Shown in pieces: positions 1 to 10,919 of a DNA stretch of 64,000 bases (position 1 is its first letter; the number at the start of each line of letters is the position of its first letter). Origin of the DNA: Nematopogon swammerdamellus. Lineage: Eukaryota; Arthropoda; Insecta; Lepidoptera; Adelidae. The translations under genes and the position numbers were made by a program. The stretch spans positions 1,488,001 through 1,552,000 of the forward strand of contig OX336341.1 of the NCBI GenBank assembly GCA_946902875.1. Direction: 5' to 3'. The notes under the pieces are model-generated. The model had not been told where the DNA came from and ran no database searches. It saw only the letters and a program-made list of their open reading frames with translations.

Positions 1-1335
<1,335 letters not shown>

Positions 1336-1963
1336 ATGCTCAGTCTGCGGAATGCACTTCCGTCTACTCAGTGAGCTCAAGCTTCACTACCCCACACACT
1401 ATGGCAAAGCCACCAACATCCTTCCCGACGACAACACTCTCTCCAGCGACAAACTACTTGAAATTACCCCCCTAAACAATTCCTCCTTCGACAACACCCC
1501 CCTAAACAATACACCTCTGAATAACGTACTCATAAGAATTGTCCCCAACAGTAACATTCTTAACAACAGTCCCATGAACAGTACTCCTCTGAACAATGTC
1601 CCCGTAAACGACGCTGCCCTAAACAAAACCCCCCTAAGCAATCCCTCACTCAGTAACATTCTTATTAACAACAGCTCTCTCGGCAATACTCTTCTTAACG
1701 AAACCCCCCTAAACATATCAATCAATAATCCCTCCCTAAACTCCACTCCTCTAGACACTTCCTTCCTTAAAAAAGCTCTCCTGAGCAGCGTTGACAGCAT
1801 GGTTATAAACAATGCCCCCCTGAACCATTCCACTGTAAACAGAGGAGTACATAATATAGAACAGAATGAGAGAACAATTGAAAGTTCAGATGAAACAAGT
1901 GGCCTTAGCAGAGACGGTGATGTTAAAATTAGCATTAGTACAAAATGTGAAAAAATAAGCTAA
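1336..1963 (+). CDS. C2H2 zinc-finger protein, terminal exon with Leu/Asn/Pro-rich repeat tail
   Basis: Terminal coding exon, continuing the exon at 601-747 in phase. The first nucleotide completes a Gln codon; TGC TCA GTC TGC then begins a complete finger, C-x2-C-x12-H-x3-H (CSVCGMHF...LKLHYPTH), with helix positions -1,2,3,6 L,S,E,L. From about codon 35 to 165 the protein is low complexity: irregular five-residue units of the type TPLNN, SPMNS, VPVND and SSFDN, with Leu or another hydrophobic residue every fifth position. In DNA these look like expansions of a 15-bp unit (ACCCCCCTAAACAAT and variants). The last ~40 residues are more ordinary and acidic/serine-rich, ending KCEKIS and TAA at 1961-1963. 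No nuclear localisation signal or known effector domain was recognised. An AGTAAA lies about 10 bp after the stop; no AATAAA is close. The Asn-rich tail might act as a disordered interaction region; that is inference. Confidence 0.85.
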
Positions 1964-2014
1964 TATTTTAAGTAAAGTATTATTATTTTTCTTTGCATTT
2001 GTAAGTGCATTTTT

Positions 2015-2175
2015 AGGGTTTCATAACTATACGGAAGTCCATTACTAAGCCTACCCTATCTGTCTGTCTGTTTGTCCGTCCGTCCGTTCGCCCCAGGACT
2101 GTATCATTTGAACCCCGTACTAGGTAGCCGGTTTTTTACAGAATTTTCACAGAATATGTGTTATTTATTATGGTG
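2015..2175 (-). mobile_element. Family G lepidopteran repeat fragment
   Basis: Reads, on the - strand, the part of family G with the ACACATATTCTGTGAAAATT block and the (GACA/GACG)n stretch, ending TACGGAACCCTAA-like. Family G as a whole starts CCGGCCAAGTGCGAGTCG in its forward direction. Its transposon class was not determined. Confidence 0.7.
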
Positions 2176-2304
2176 GATATGCCAGCAAATAACAAAAAAA
2201 GTAAAAAAGAAGGGGCTCTCACCCAAGAAACATGCTAAGAATCAATTAGTAGATATTCATGCATGTTACTAAATAATAGATGGCGCCACAGGGAGTGTAG
2301 TGTA

Positions 2305-3088
2305 ACTATAGTGCGGCAAGGCTTGAAATTAACGTGGATGACGTTTGTGGGAGGGCGCTGCTGCAGCATTAGGGTTGTCAATTTTGAAAATGTCCTTACA
2401 CTAGGGGAAAATATCGCTGCAAAAGAAAATTTATGTAATAGTACCTATAAGGTAGGCAGGTACTTACTTATTTTTTATTTTATGTATTGATTTGATATTT
2501 TTTTTATTATATGTCAGCCTCGATAGCTCAGTGGTGCAGACAGTCAAATGTCGCTGTTGAATGTTAAGCAACGCTGGGTGCGGTCAGTACTTGGATGGGT
2601 GACCGCTGACCGTTGGAGGCTGACCGAGGTTCGGATTCCTCGTAAAACTGTAGGTCCCTTCCCTCCTAATCTTACTTGGTGGTAGGGTTTAACCCGCCCG
2701 GGTTGGTACCACCGCACTGAATGAAACGTCGGTCTAAACGGCTATGTATATAGTTTGTGTTTTCCGACCAGTTCAGTGTAGCCGGCACGATCAAAGGGGG
2801 AAGCACTGACATGGCACCTAGTTCACCCGGTGTTATGGGCTGACATCACGGACGTTGTAGGTGATGTAGCCAACCGTATCAGTTTCCATAAAAAAAAAAA
2901 AAAAAAAAATTGAATTTTAGGAAGACTTGCTCACTAATAAAATAATAGATAGACTTCGATTTCTGCTAACAACACCACAGATACTAACGTACACGTGAAT
3001 GGGTAAACGCAAGACGGTCATTAGGCAACACTGGCGGCGTTAGTTCCGCTGTCAGCCACGTTCATTTCAAGCATTGTCGCACTGTAGT
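2305..3088. mobile_element. TIR element family H, copy 1, split by a SINE
   Basis: Imperfect TIRs of about 35 bp: ACTATAGTGCGGCAAGGCTT at the left and the complement of ACTACAGTGCGACAATGCTT at the right. The interior matches the copy at 29264-29784 closely. The family A SINE at 2517-2909 interrupts it and is absent from the second copy. Confidence 0.8.
2517..2909 (+). mobile_element. SINE family A, full-length reference copy
   Basis: This is the clearest head in the window. A box TAGCTCAGTGGT lies at 2524-2535. The 5S rRNA-like block GTTAAGCAACGCTGGGTGCG plus GTCAGTACTTGGATGGGTGA lies at 2563-2606. The B box GGTTCGGATTC lies at 2628-2638. A body of about 230 bp follows, then an A-run at 2890-2909. 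Transcription by Pol III is inferred from these boxes. Confidence 0.9.
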
Positions 3089-3157
3089 CTATCTTATGCC
3101 TGTCTACATTGCAGATAGAAGAATATGGTTTTTTGACAGGTACGGAATAGCGGATCT

Positions 3158-3204
3158 AGGGAACCCTCTGTGCGCGAGTAAAACACGCGCACAGAGGGTT
3201 CCCT
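3158..3204. repeat. Perfect 19-bp hairpin
   Basis: Left arm AGGGAACCCTCTGTGCGCG (3158-3176), 9-nt loop, right arm its exact complement (3186-3204), followed by a T-run. The arm resembles the family G end (CGCGCACNGAGGGTTCC), so this may be two G ends head to head. Confidence 0.7.
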
Positions 3205-3301
3205 TTTTATTTTTTATATCCCTCGCGATCCAAGAGGGCCTTGCAGCTTGATTTGACCAAAAATAACTTCTTTGGTGTTCAGATTGTTTCAAATAACATA
3301 T

Positions 3302-3640
3302 ATGGGCAGCTTAAACAATGTGCATTATGTATTTTTATTACTTTGTTCTTTGTCAACAGTATGTGAAATTGTGTCTTTTTTGGAGCATAGCCAAAGGCCA
3401 GCCTAATATGTACAAATTGAGATATTAAAATGCGATGTTTGTTTTTGGAATGAGAACGAGTTACTTAGTCGCAACTTAGACTAAATTATACAGTAATAGG
3501 GAAAGAATTGATTAGGATAATGTTTATTTCGTCAATCACAACAGTAAGATACTGCTGTATCCTTCTTGGAGCCTTGCGGCTTAATGATTTGTTTGTATTA
3601 ATTAAACACCAGAACTGATTATATTAACAGTTTATTTTAT
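3302..3640. other. Non-coding stretch, nothing recognised
   Basis: AT-rich DNA without an open frame, TIR or SINE motif that could be recognised. Confidence 0.4.
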
Positions 3641-3679
3641 ACGGCGCTAACACCACTTTTTTGCTGTCTGCCCGAGCAG

Positions 3680-3801
3680 CGGAAGAGAGTGGCCAACCTC
3701 ACAGACCATTCACAGACAATGCGGTCGGCCACCTGAAAGACTTTATCCAATCCCTCGAATCCTTAATCCCGCAAACCTTCGTTTGGTTCTTCGGCAAGTG
3801 A
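3680..3801 (+). CDS. Possible terminal exon of an unknown gene, or processed copy
   Basis: An acceptor-like TTTTTTGCTGTCTGCCCGAGCAG ends at 3679. The frame that follows reads EESGQPHRPFTDNAVGHLKD, then FIQSLESLIPQTFVWFFGK, and stops at TGA 3799-3801. The frame is open back to about 3628. AATAAA at 3804-3809 overlaps the end of the coding region closely, and an A-run follows about 20 bp later. That pattern fits either a compact 3' end or the poly(A) tail of a reverse-transcribed mRNA. A second AATAAA plus GGTGGTTATAAAAAAAA occurs at about 3920-3950. The protein family was not recognised and no upstream exon was found. Confidence 0.35.
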
Positions 3802-4015
3802 TAAATAAATGATGTTTTGGTGGTTTAAAAAAAAATAACCAGGGTTAATATATAGAAGATGCGTCGCGAACCTAATGTTGAGGCGGTGCATGTCGTTTTT
3901 GCTACGTTTGTATTTCCGAAAATAAAGCTTTTAGGTGGTTATAAAAAAAACTAAACACCCTAAACAAATTTAAACACCCTAACATTGCTTAAAAAAAAAA
4001 TAGAAAAAAATAATT

Positions 4016-4081
4016 GTGGGATTCGAACCCATGGTCCAAAAAATGCAAACCCTACACGCTTACCACTGAGCTAACAAATTA
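4016..4081 (-). pseudogene. tRNA-like sequence (SINE head or tRNA pseudogene)
   Basis: The - strand reads TTAGCTCAGTGGTAAGCG (A box) and, about 40 bp on, GGGTTCGAATCCCAC (B box and T arm), then a T-rich run that could terminate Pol III. The anticodon arm does not pair, so a functional tRNA is unlikely. Confidence 0.5.
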
Positions 4082-4199
4082 CTTAGACGACCAAACGAAT
4101 ATCGGCTTCTGTTGGTTCGCTCCGGGCGAGGGAGTAGGAGGAAGGATTCGAGGGATTAAAAAAGTCTTTCATGTGCCGTACGCCAGACAGTGTTACCAC

Positions 4200-4501
4200 C
4201 ACAGAGCATCGAATACCGATCGCGCGCGTCCCTCCTAGAGGCGCCCTGAGCGCGATTTCTCTACAACGGCGTTGAAGCCTGTGGGCGTGGCCTATGACTT
4301 ACATATGTGTGTTGTGCGTGTGCATTTGTTTTGTGCGTGTGCCTAACTTGCTCCTCTTTGTGTGTAGTGTCGATACTAGCACACACACACACACATACGA
4401 AGCGCTAGCAGCACTGCGTGTAGTTTTTGGGTTTCAAATATTATCGCTTAGGGCGTCTCTAGTAGGGGGCGCGCGCAGGGGCGCGCATTCGATGCTCTGT
4501 G
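4200..4501. mobile_element. hAT-type MITE, family N, copy 1
   Basis: TIRs CACAGAGCATCGAAT / ATTCGATGCTCTGTG flanked by the perfect 8-bp target duplication GTTACCAC (4192-4199 and 4502-4509). An 8-bp duplication is the hAT signature. The interior has CA/GT-rich stretches and no coding capacity. A second copy lies at 25930-26212. Confidence 0.92.
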
Positions 4502-4661
4502 GTTACCACAGACACAAAACATAATATACAGCATAGAGCTGCTGGAGGAAAAGAGAGCCAGCTAAGAAATGAGCTCTACTGCTCTTTAAAGATACAAATT
4601 ACGCAACATTCTTGATTATATCGCACTTCAATAAAGTTACTGTATAGAAAGGCGTCCGCTC

Positions 4662-4716
4662 GCATACTTTCTCACTCGCACAATATTGTTGCTATATTGT
4701 GCGAGTGAGAAAGCAT
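4662..4716. repeat. Hairpin with ~22-bp stem
   Basis: ATACTTTCTCACTCGCACAA is followed after a short loop by its near-perfect complement. Confidence 0.7.
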
Positions 4717-4717
4717 G

Positions 4718-4870
4718 TACGGAAGCCTATTACTAAGCCTACGCAGTCTGTCTGTCTGTCTGTCTGTCCTACTGCTGTATCTTTGAAACCGTAATAGCTA
4801 GCCGGTTGAAATTTTCACAGAATATGTGTTATTATGGCGGATATAAAGAATAGAAAAATTAAAAAATTCA
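4718..4870 (-). mobile_element. Family G fragment
   Basis: Contains the (CTGT)n run and the complement of the TATTCTGTGAAAATT block. Confidence 0.65.
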
Positions 4871-4945
4871 GCAGGGAACATTAGCATTTAGCCAGTTCGA
4901 TTATCACAGTAAATATCATTATCAAGAGAGGTGTTGTGAATAGGC

Positions 4946-5057
4946 AACTGTCAGGCCGGCATGGCATTCGCAACCCCCGCGTGCGACCGAATGCCCATGG
5001 GCGTCGTTAGACACCTTTTGGGTGGCTAGGCGCCACATGTTGCGCTCTCTGTATTAA
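4946..5057 (+). mobile_element. Non-LTR element family F, 3' end fragment
   Basis: Contains GCCGGCATGGCATTCGCAAC and CGACCGAATGCCCATGGGCG, ending in an A-rich tail. The same 3' block follows a coding remnant at 5640-5900. Confidence 0.7.
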
Positions 5058-5192
5058 AAAAATAATAATTTCCTAGATTGTTGGTAAAAAAAAAATCATT
5101 TTAAGCTGTTGAATTTATTTTAAGTTCTGGCAATTATCTCGTTCTAAGCATGGCTTCTTCCTAGATTAGTTAAGTTATGGCTTTTTCAAGTC

Positions 5193-5310
5193 TTAGGGCC
5201 AATTGCGCCAACACGAATTTAACAGCTAGTACCCGTTGACTGTGGGAACCGCGTTTAAATCCATAACTCGCTACTTAACTCTAAATTCGTGTTGGCGCAA
5301 TTGGGTCTTA
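5193..5310. mobile_element. Short palindromic MITE, family K, copy 2
   Basis: TIRs CCAATTGCGCCAACACGAAT / ATTCGTGTTGGCGCAATTGG of about 28 bp around a small interior. Related to the copy at 29517-29666. Confidence 0.8.
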
Positions 5311-5639
5311 TAGTCTTAAGTCTTGGTCTAAACATTCCTAAAGTTACTCTTAGTTGTTATATTGTTAGTCATAAGGATAATTATTTATTTGTTTGTTATT
5401 TATTATTACATCAAGTGTCTTCATCAATCTTCATTGTAATGTTTACATCACTTGAGGTGCATGACTTTTGAAAGAAACAATTTGTAAAGTGAAAAGTGAT
5501 AATGATAGAATTTGAATTTATTTATATTATTCCATTGTGTATTCTGAATTTGAATATTATGAGAAATAGAAAAAAGAGTGGAGCAATGAACAAGCAATTC
5601 GCAAGTGCAAACACACGCAGACCCCTTATAAGTAGGAGA

Positions 5640-5900
5640 ATGTTTCACAATGGTGCGTGAGGCAGGGATTGCATCCCTACACGCTGGACATACCGCGGAT
5701 GCGTACCAATCGGTTCTGCAGATCCTTCCTTCACAGAACCGGTAAACTCTGGAACGCTCTCCCTGCCCACGCATTTCCCTGCCCAAGTACAGTCTACAGG
5801 CCGGCATGGCATTCGCAACCCCTCTTGCGACCGAATGTCCATGGGCGTCGCTAGACACCTTATGGGTGGCTCGGCGCCTCATGTCGCGCTTAGTATAAAA
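5640..5900 (+). mobile_element. Non-LTR retrotransposon family F, reverse-transcriptase C-terminus and 3' UTR
   Basis: The + frame reads LHPYTLDIPRMRTNRF, then SFLHRTGKLWNALPAHAFP. The WNxLPxxxFP pattern is the usual C-terminal end of many insect non-LTR retrotransposon polymerases. It is followed by the family F 3' block (GCCGGCATGGCATTCGCAAC) and an A-run near 5897. The copy is 5'-truncated. Confidence 0.75.
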
Positions 5901-5916
5901 AAAAGGTTGTCATATA

Positions 5917-6345
5917 TTTTTTTTTATGGAAACTGACATGGTTGGCTACATCACCTACAATATCCGTGATGTCAGCCCATAACACCTTGGTGAACTAGGT
6001 GCCATGTCAGTGCTTCCCTTCGGTCGTGCCGGTTACACTGAACTAGACGGAAAACACGAACTATTTAACATAGCCGTTTCAACAAACCTTTCATTCAGTG
6101 CAATGGTATCAACCCGGGTGGGTTAAACTCTACTATAATGCGCGGGACGGATCTCGGCGTCTCGTCGCCGCAGCGGGCGACCCGCCACGCGAATACACTA
6201 TACAAGTACGGTGCGGGTGCGAGGGAGAACCACTGACGAGCCGCTGCGGCGGCGACACGCCGAGATCCGCCCCGGGCACTATACCTAGTAAGGTAGAAGG
6301 GTACTTCCCCATAGATTTACGTGGAATCCGTAACACCGAAATATA
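5917..6345 (-). mobile_element. SINE family A, split by a nested MITE
   Basis: The tail lies at the left (T-run, GGAAACTGACATGGTTGGCT) and the body runs on to about 6131. Homology resumes at 6284 with CCTAGTAAGGTAGAAGGG. The gap is the MITE at 6132-6283. Confidence 0.8.
6132..6283. mobile_element. GC-rich MITE nested in a SINE
   Basis: TIRs of about 45 bp share CGGATCTCGGCG and GCCGCAGCGG in inverted copies, with TATAATGCGCGGG at the left and its imperfect complement CCCGGGCACTATA at the right. It sits inside the family A body between GGTTAAACTC and CCTAGTAAGG. A TA target duplication is possible. Confidence 0.78.
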
Positions 6346-6606
6346 TAGGTACATAATTCTTCAGAGTCATGCATGTGTGTTTATTGACTGTTCATAATGA
6401 CCAGATTTTGTTTAAAAAAAAATGTTCGATCGGTCGAAATCTTTTCACTGTTCAGAACCATTTGAACATTATTTGTATGCATTTTTTTTATTATCATTCA
6501 CAAAAAATACGTATACTCAAGTATTATTGCAGCTATTTAACAAAATTATTATCCATATATTTGTTTGAATATATTTTTTTAAGTATTACACTTGTTTTAT
6601 TTTATA

Positions 6607-6962
6607 CTAGTTTTTGCCCGCGACTTCGTCCGTGTGGATTTAAAAAAAAAGAACAGAATTCGAAATTGGAAGTTTTTATGCGACGTTGATAGGCTTTTGT
6701 TTTTCTTGGGAGAAGAGATGAATGCATATTGAAAATACGCAGTTGAATATTTATCGATACATTTGGGCAAAGACATTGCATTTGGGCCAATTTACACAAT
6801 GTATTTATAAATTATAACCTATATATGTTATAATCTGATGTATAAGCTATAGTACTGTAAAGTCTCATCATAATCCGTTCAGTAGTTTTTGCGTGAAAGA
6901 GGAACAAAGATCCATACATCCGTCCAACCTCACGAACTTTCGCGTTTATAAAATTAGTAGGA
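6607..6962 (-). mobile_element. Non-autonomous Helitron-like element
   Basis: On the - strand it starts TCCTACTAATTTTATAAACG and ends GCGGGCAAAAACTAG. It is flanked by A on the 5' side and T on the 3' side, the expected Helitron insertion site. The subterminal GCCCGCG hairpin region is present. No Rep/helicase coding is present. Confidence 0.85.
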
Positions 6963-7309
6963 TTTTTCAATATTTTGGTGGCTGCGCCGAAGGGCCAAAT
7001 GTGCTCGAATAAGCTAAATCTGCCTCACCTCACGAAACCAAGCTCTATACCGAGTCTATACCAGCCAAAGAGGAAGGAAACGCACAGAGAAGACGGCCGC
7101 CCCGGTCGCTGTTCTGTGGTGCCAGCGGATATTTGGACGATAGCAGGACTATCCAATTACTTTTAATTACATAATTCATTATATAATTTTGTCTCTAAAT
7201 GAATTGTAATTGAAGCTCGGGTGTTCTCTGCGAACACACCAAATAGTCTATAAGCTCCCGAGCAAGGCGGCAAGCACGCTCCGGTGAAGATACGAACGTA
7301 TTTATTTAG
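6963..7309. other. Non-coding stretch, nothing recognised
   Basis: No motif, TIR or convincing open frame was found. Confidence 0.35.
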
Positions 7310-7860
7310 TGGCTCACTCAAGTACTGTCCGGCTAGTGGGGTGGTTCTGTAGAAGAGAACCGTTTGGGGCCGGTACTTAAAAAGAATAGCCCCACTGCAA
7401 CTCTCCCCCTGCATGTCGTAAAAGGCGACTACGGGATAAGGACAAGATGCCATGCTAAAGGGCGACAGGTTCGCCACTGTAGTACGCTCAAGTACTGTCC
7501 GGCTAGTGGGGTGGTTCTGTAGAAGAGAACCGTTTGGGGCCGGTACTTAAAAAGAATAGCCCCACTGCAACTCTCCCCCTGCATGTCGTAAAAGGCGACT
7601 ACGGGATAAGGACAAGATGCCGTGCTAAAGGGCGACAGGCTAGCCACCTCTCACCTAGGCACAGTACTTCCGCACCGAGTCATGCAGCAGTTGGATCTTC
7701 GTGCCTTACTTGCTGCTTGATCGATTGAATCTTGTTCGAATACTTTGCAAAACGTGGTGGTCGGTGTTGTGCTGTAATTTACCAAAGTTCTTGCGGCACA
7801 ACATCGATTACTCCGCATACCCCGATTGTCGGGATTCAGCGTGTGTGATATGTATGTATG
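7310..7860 (+). mobile_element. Repeat family C with internal 170-bp tandem duplication
   Basis: Family C is defined by GGGGCCGGTACTTAAAAAGA, the motif GTCGTAAAAGGCGACTACGG, and a 3' part with GTGTTGTGCTGTAATTTACC and CCGATTGTCGGGATTCAGCG. Here the first part (7317-7470) is repeated almost unchanged at 7487-7640. Transposon class unknown; no Pol III box was recognised. Confidence 0.75.
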
Positions 7861-7974
7861 TAAAAACCGACCAATACGAGTGGGACTCGGGCACCGAGGT
7901 TTTCACAAAAAAAAAGGCAGAAAACATGTATCTATGTATTAGTGGGGAGTGGGGAGTTGGGGACCCCCCTTAAT

Positions 7975-8130
7975 TTTTTTTATCTTTTATATTTTTTATT
8001 ATTTTTTGTTATATCCGCCATAATAAAAAATATTCTGTGAAAATTTCAACCGGATAGCTATTACGATTTCAAAGATACAGCCATCGGACGGACGGACGGA
8101 CAGACCGATTGACGGCGTAGGCGTAATAAA
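7975..8130 (+). mobile_element. Family G fragment
   Basis: TATATCCGCCATAATAA, TATTCTGTGAAAATTTCAAC and a (GGAC)n run, in the family's forward order. Confidence 0.65.
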
Positions 8131-8755
8131 GTTCTTATTCAATTTAATGATAAATTAAAGATATTTGGGTCAAAAATAGAAAATAAGTTAGTTATCATTA
8201 TCAATTTAAATTTTTAAATTTTTTAGTTTTTATTGGTTTTATTATTATCTGGGATAAAATAAAGTATGAAATAATTTATAATATTAAATAGAATAAAAAT
8301 AATGACAAATAAAATAAATAATATTAATCAATTAATTGGTATTATTTGTGGGATAAAAGAATATTATTTAAGATAATAATTTAAATTTGACATATTTATG
8401 TTATAAATTAACTAATTATTTTCATTAAAATAGCGAGTTCCGGGTGACGGGTAAATAGGTAATTATACAAATTCAATATTATTCGAAAAATCTAAACGCT
8501 CATTTACCCCGGGATCCGGACGCTATACTTGTTAAATGTAAAATTTTTGTGCTGTTACCTATATATTGATTGGGCCATAGTGGGGACTTAGCTTCTTAAA
8601 ATTAAGGTAATATCCTTTCCCCGGACCCCGAAGGAACCCCCGGCTCCAGACATACTGCCTCGTCTTGTCTGAAAAATGGCATCCCATCCCCGTGCGACCG
8701 CCGCCCACCCCGGCACCCTCTCCGCCGCCCCGCTCTCCACAATCGATAGCCGTTA
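8131..8755. other. AT-rich low-complexity stretch then GC-rich patch
   Basis: 8131-8450 is about 85 percent A+T and without structure. 8620-8750 is C-rich with a 26-codon open frame starting at ATG 8677; no splice pairing or homology supports it. A DRE-like half site ATCGATAG lies at about 8742. Confidence 0.3.
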
Positions 8756-9408
8756 AGGTGATATCAGACGGTTAATTTTTTGAACATTTTTGTCTTTCAT
8801 TCGCCATTTTTCACTCGAAATGAAACGTCTAAACATGGAATGAAACTAAAATGACAAATTAAATTCATTAATGAAACGATCCAACAGTGTTGGATCTTTT
8901 CATTCGGCATCTTACGCTCGCTCAACGGAATGAACCTTCACTCATAGAATGAACATTCACTCAGGGAATGAACATTCACTTATAGAATGAACATTCACCA
9001 CTCACGGAATTCATTCACTCACGGAATGAACAAGAAGTGTCTTCTTTCGATATTAACGGAGTGACAAGTAGTAATAGTTGTTCAAATCTACTTTTGTATT
9101 TAGTATGATTCAGGATCTTCATCCGTGAATTCTCCTAATAGTGTATCTGAAGCTCCGAAGATATTTCTCCGTGAAATCCATGGGCACACCCACCAGCTTC
9201 GATTCTTTGTTTGTTTGTTTTTTTTTTGTCAATCCCTCCATCAAATGATCACACAAATCAATCGAATTCCAGGACGCACAACTTCATTCGACGCCATATT
9301 TGAGGATTCATTTCTATGTCGTCTGTGTCGTCTGAGCGCAGAATATGAAACAAAAATGAACATTCACTCGAGTGAACATTCATTCGAGCGGACCCTCTGA
9401 TATCACCT
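8756..9408. mobile_element. Harbinger-type MITE with internal ATTCACTC satellite
   Basis: TIRs AGGTGATATCAGA / TCTGATATCACCT with the 3-bp target duplication TTA on both sides (8753-8755, 9409-9411), as expected of PIF/Harbinger elements. The interior holds an irregular tandem run of about 20-bp units GAATGAACATTCACTCATA at 8935-9045 and related pieces near both ends. No transposase frame. Confidence 0.85.
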
Positions 9409-9411
9409 TTA

Positions 9412-10282
9412 GTTGGAGGCAGGCAAGCAGCCTCGTCCGCGACCAACTTATGAGGCCGTTTTAGTGTTGGAGAGGCTTTTGTCATAATTAGTTTTAGCCG
9501 GTCTATATATCGACAAAGCGTATTGTAAACTGACAAAATTGATAGTAGGTATCAATGGGCGCTGTACGTAACAAACTATAGAATTACGCTTCGTATTAAA
9601 AATTATATTTGAAGCAATATATGAAGCAAATAGTTCTTTCATTTAATTAACATTATTTTCTTCATAAAACCATTCGTAGTATTCAAAGAGTTTGTTTATC
9701 GTAATACAAACTCTTTGGTAGTATTATTCAACAGAGCCAGATAAATCCATTTGAAATTCAACAGTTAAATCAATAGGCCACTGAGTATTACATTGAATGA
9801 TACAGACAGTTTAACACAAAGCACATGGATGAAAAGCATTTCCATCAATCATGGTGAATAGAATATCACCCGCCCGCCCGACGTTCAGGGCGGCGGGCGG
9901 CGGCGCCCCCCTGGTGCGGCCGGGAAGATTTGTACGCAGGTTAAAGGGAATACAAATCTTCAGAATCAGGAAAGCAAGTCAGCGACATGATATATCTAGC
10001 TTTTATATAAGCCGCAATAACGTTTTTTTTTTAATTGAAAATGTTATGATGATATTCAAATGTACCTATTATATACAATATCTAAATAAAAAAAAAAAAT
10101 TATATCATCTGGGAAATATCATGAAGATAATATTAGCTTTTTACATCATGTTATTTGATCGCATAGAGATAATGATAAACATAATTCCAGGAGTAAAGAA
10201 TGCCTAAGGCTTTAATTTCGAATTATTGAATTATACGATTCATTCGAAAACTAACAAATTCTAAATTATCTAGTATCTATTT
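9412..10282. other. Non-coding stretch with one hairpin
   Basis: A 13-bp inverted repeat (CAAAGAGTTTGT/ACAAACTCTTTG) lies at about 9678-9716 and a GC-rich patch at 9870-9930. The remainder is AT-rich and unassigned. 9775-9850 resembles 11578-11650 (both carry CACAAAGCACAT and ATCAATCATGGTG-like pieces), an undefined old repeat. Confidence 0.35.
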
Positions 10283-10650
10283 AGGGTTCCGTATCCGGTG
10301 CGGGACCCGCTATTACTAAGCCTACGCCGTCTGTCCGTCTGTCCGAGGGCTGTATCTCTTGAACCGTAGTAGGTAGGTAGCCCGTTGAAATTTTCACAGA
10401 ATATGTGTTATTATGGCCGATATAACAACAAAATAATAGAAAGTAAAAAATTCACATGGGTTCCCATAGAAGAAACTCAAAAGTGTATGCGCGCCATCTA
10501 CCAAAAAGAGTATGAAGCATTTAATCGCGAATTTTAACTAATATGAAGCATTTCATAAACACCTTATGGCGTGAGTGGTGCTGACCATGACATGGCGATA
10601 CGGAACGTTCGGTCCGCGAATTCGACGCGCACTTGGCCGGTTTTTTTTAT
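10283..10650 (-). mobile_element. Family G repeat, near full length
   Basis: Left end TAGGGTTCCGTATCC, right end TTCGACGCGCACTTGGCCGG. It includes the (CTGTCCGT)n run and the TGACCATGACATGGCGATAC block. Confidence 0.8.
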
Positions 10651-10919
10651 TTATCATGGTAAAAATGTTGTAGTATGAAGTATGTGGTTTATTTATTAGG
10701 TTACATTAATTTTAATGATTTAAATTATTCTACTCGTTATAATTACAGTTTATTTTAACTCTTGGGCCATTTTAAGGCCCATAAGAACCAAAACGACGTG
10801 CATACCATTTTTAAACGTATAACGAAATATAGTACGTATCTGCATCTTCAATTGCGCTAAAAAGATTTAGCTTTGTCGATTTAGCGCTTTTTTTTTAATT
10901 CGTACTCGTATGAGTATCA

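Noticed and set aside
1399..1935. 178-codon antisense frame over the zinc-finger terminal exon
   Set aside because: Mirror of the Leu/Asn-rich repeat; the sense strand has the finger and matching splice phase.
2563..2606. A 5S rRNA gene
   Set aside because: Only about 45 bp are 5S-like and they sit between tRNA-like boxes of a repeated SINE.
7163..7647. Two overlapping - strand frames of 104 and 72 codons with the same protein
   Set aside because: They reflect the 170-bp duplication inside repeat C.
8677..8757. 26-codon GC-rich ORF as a small gene
   Set aside because: No splice, promoter or homology evidence, and it ends at the MITE target duplication.
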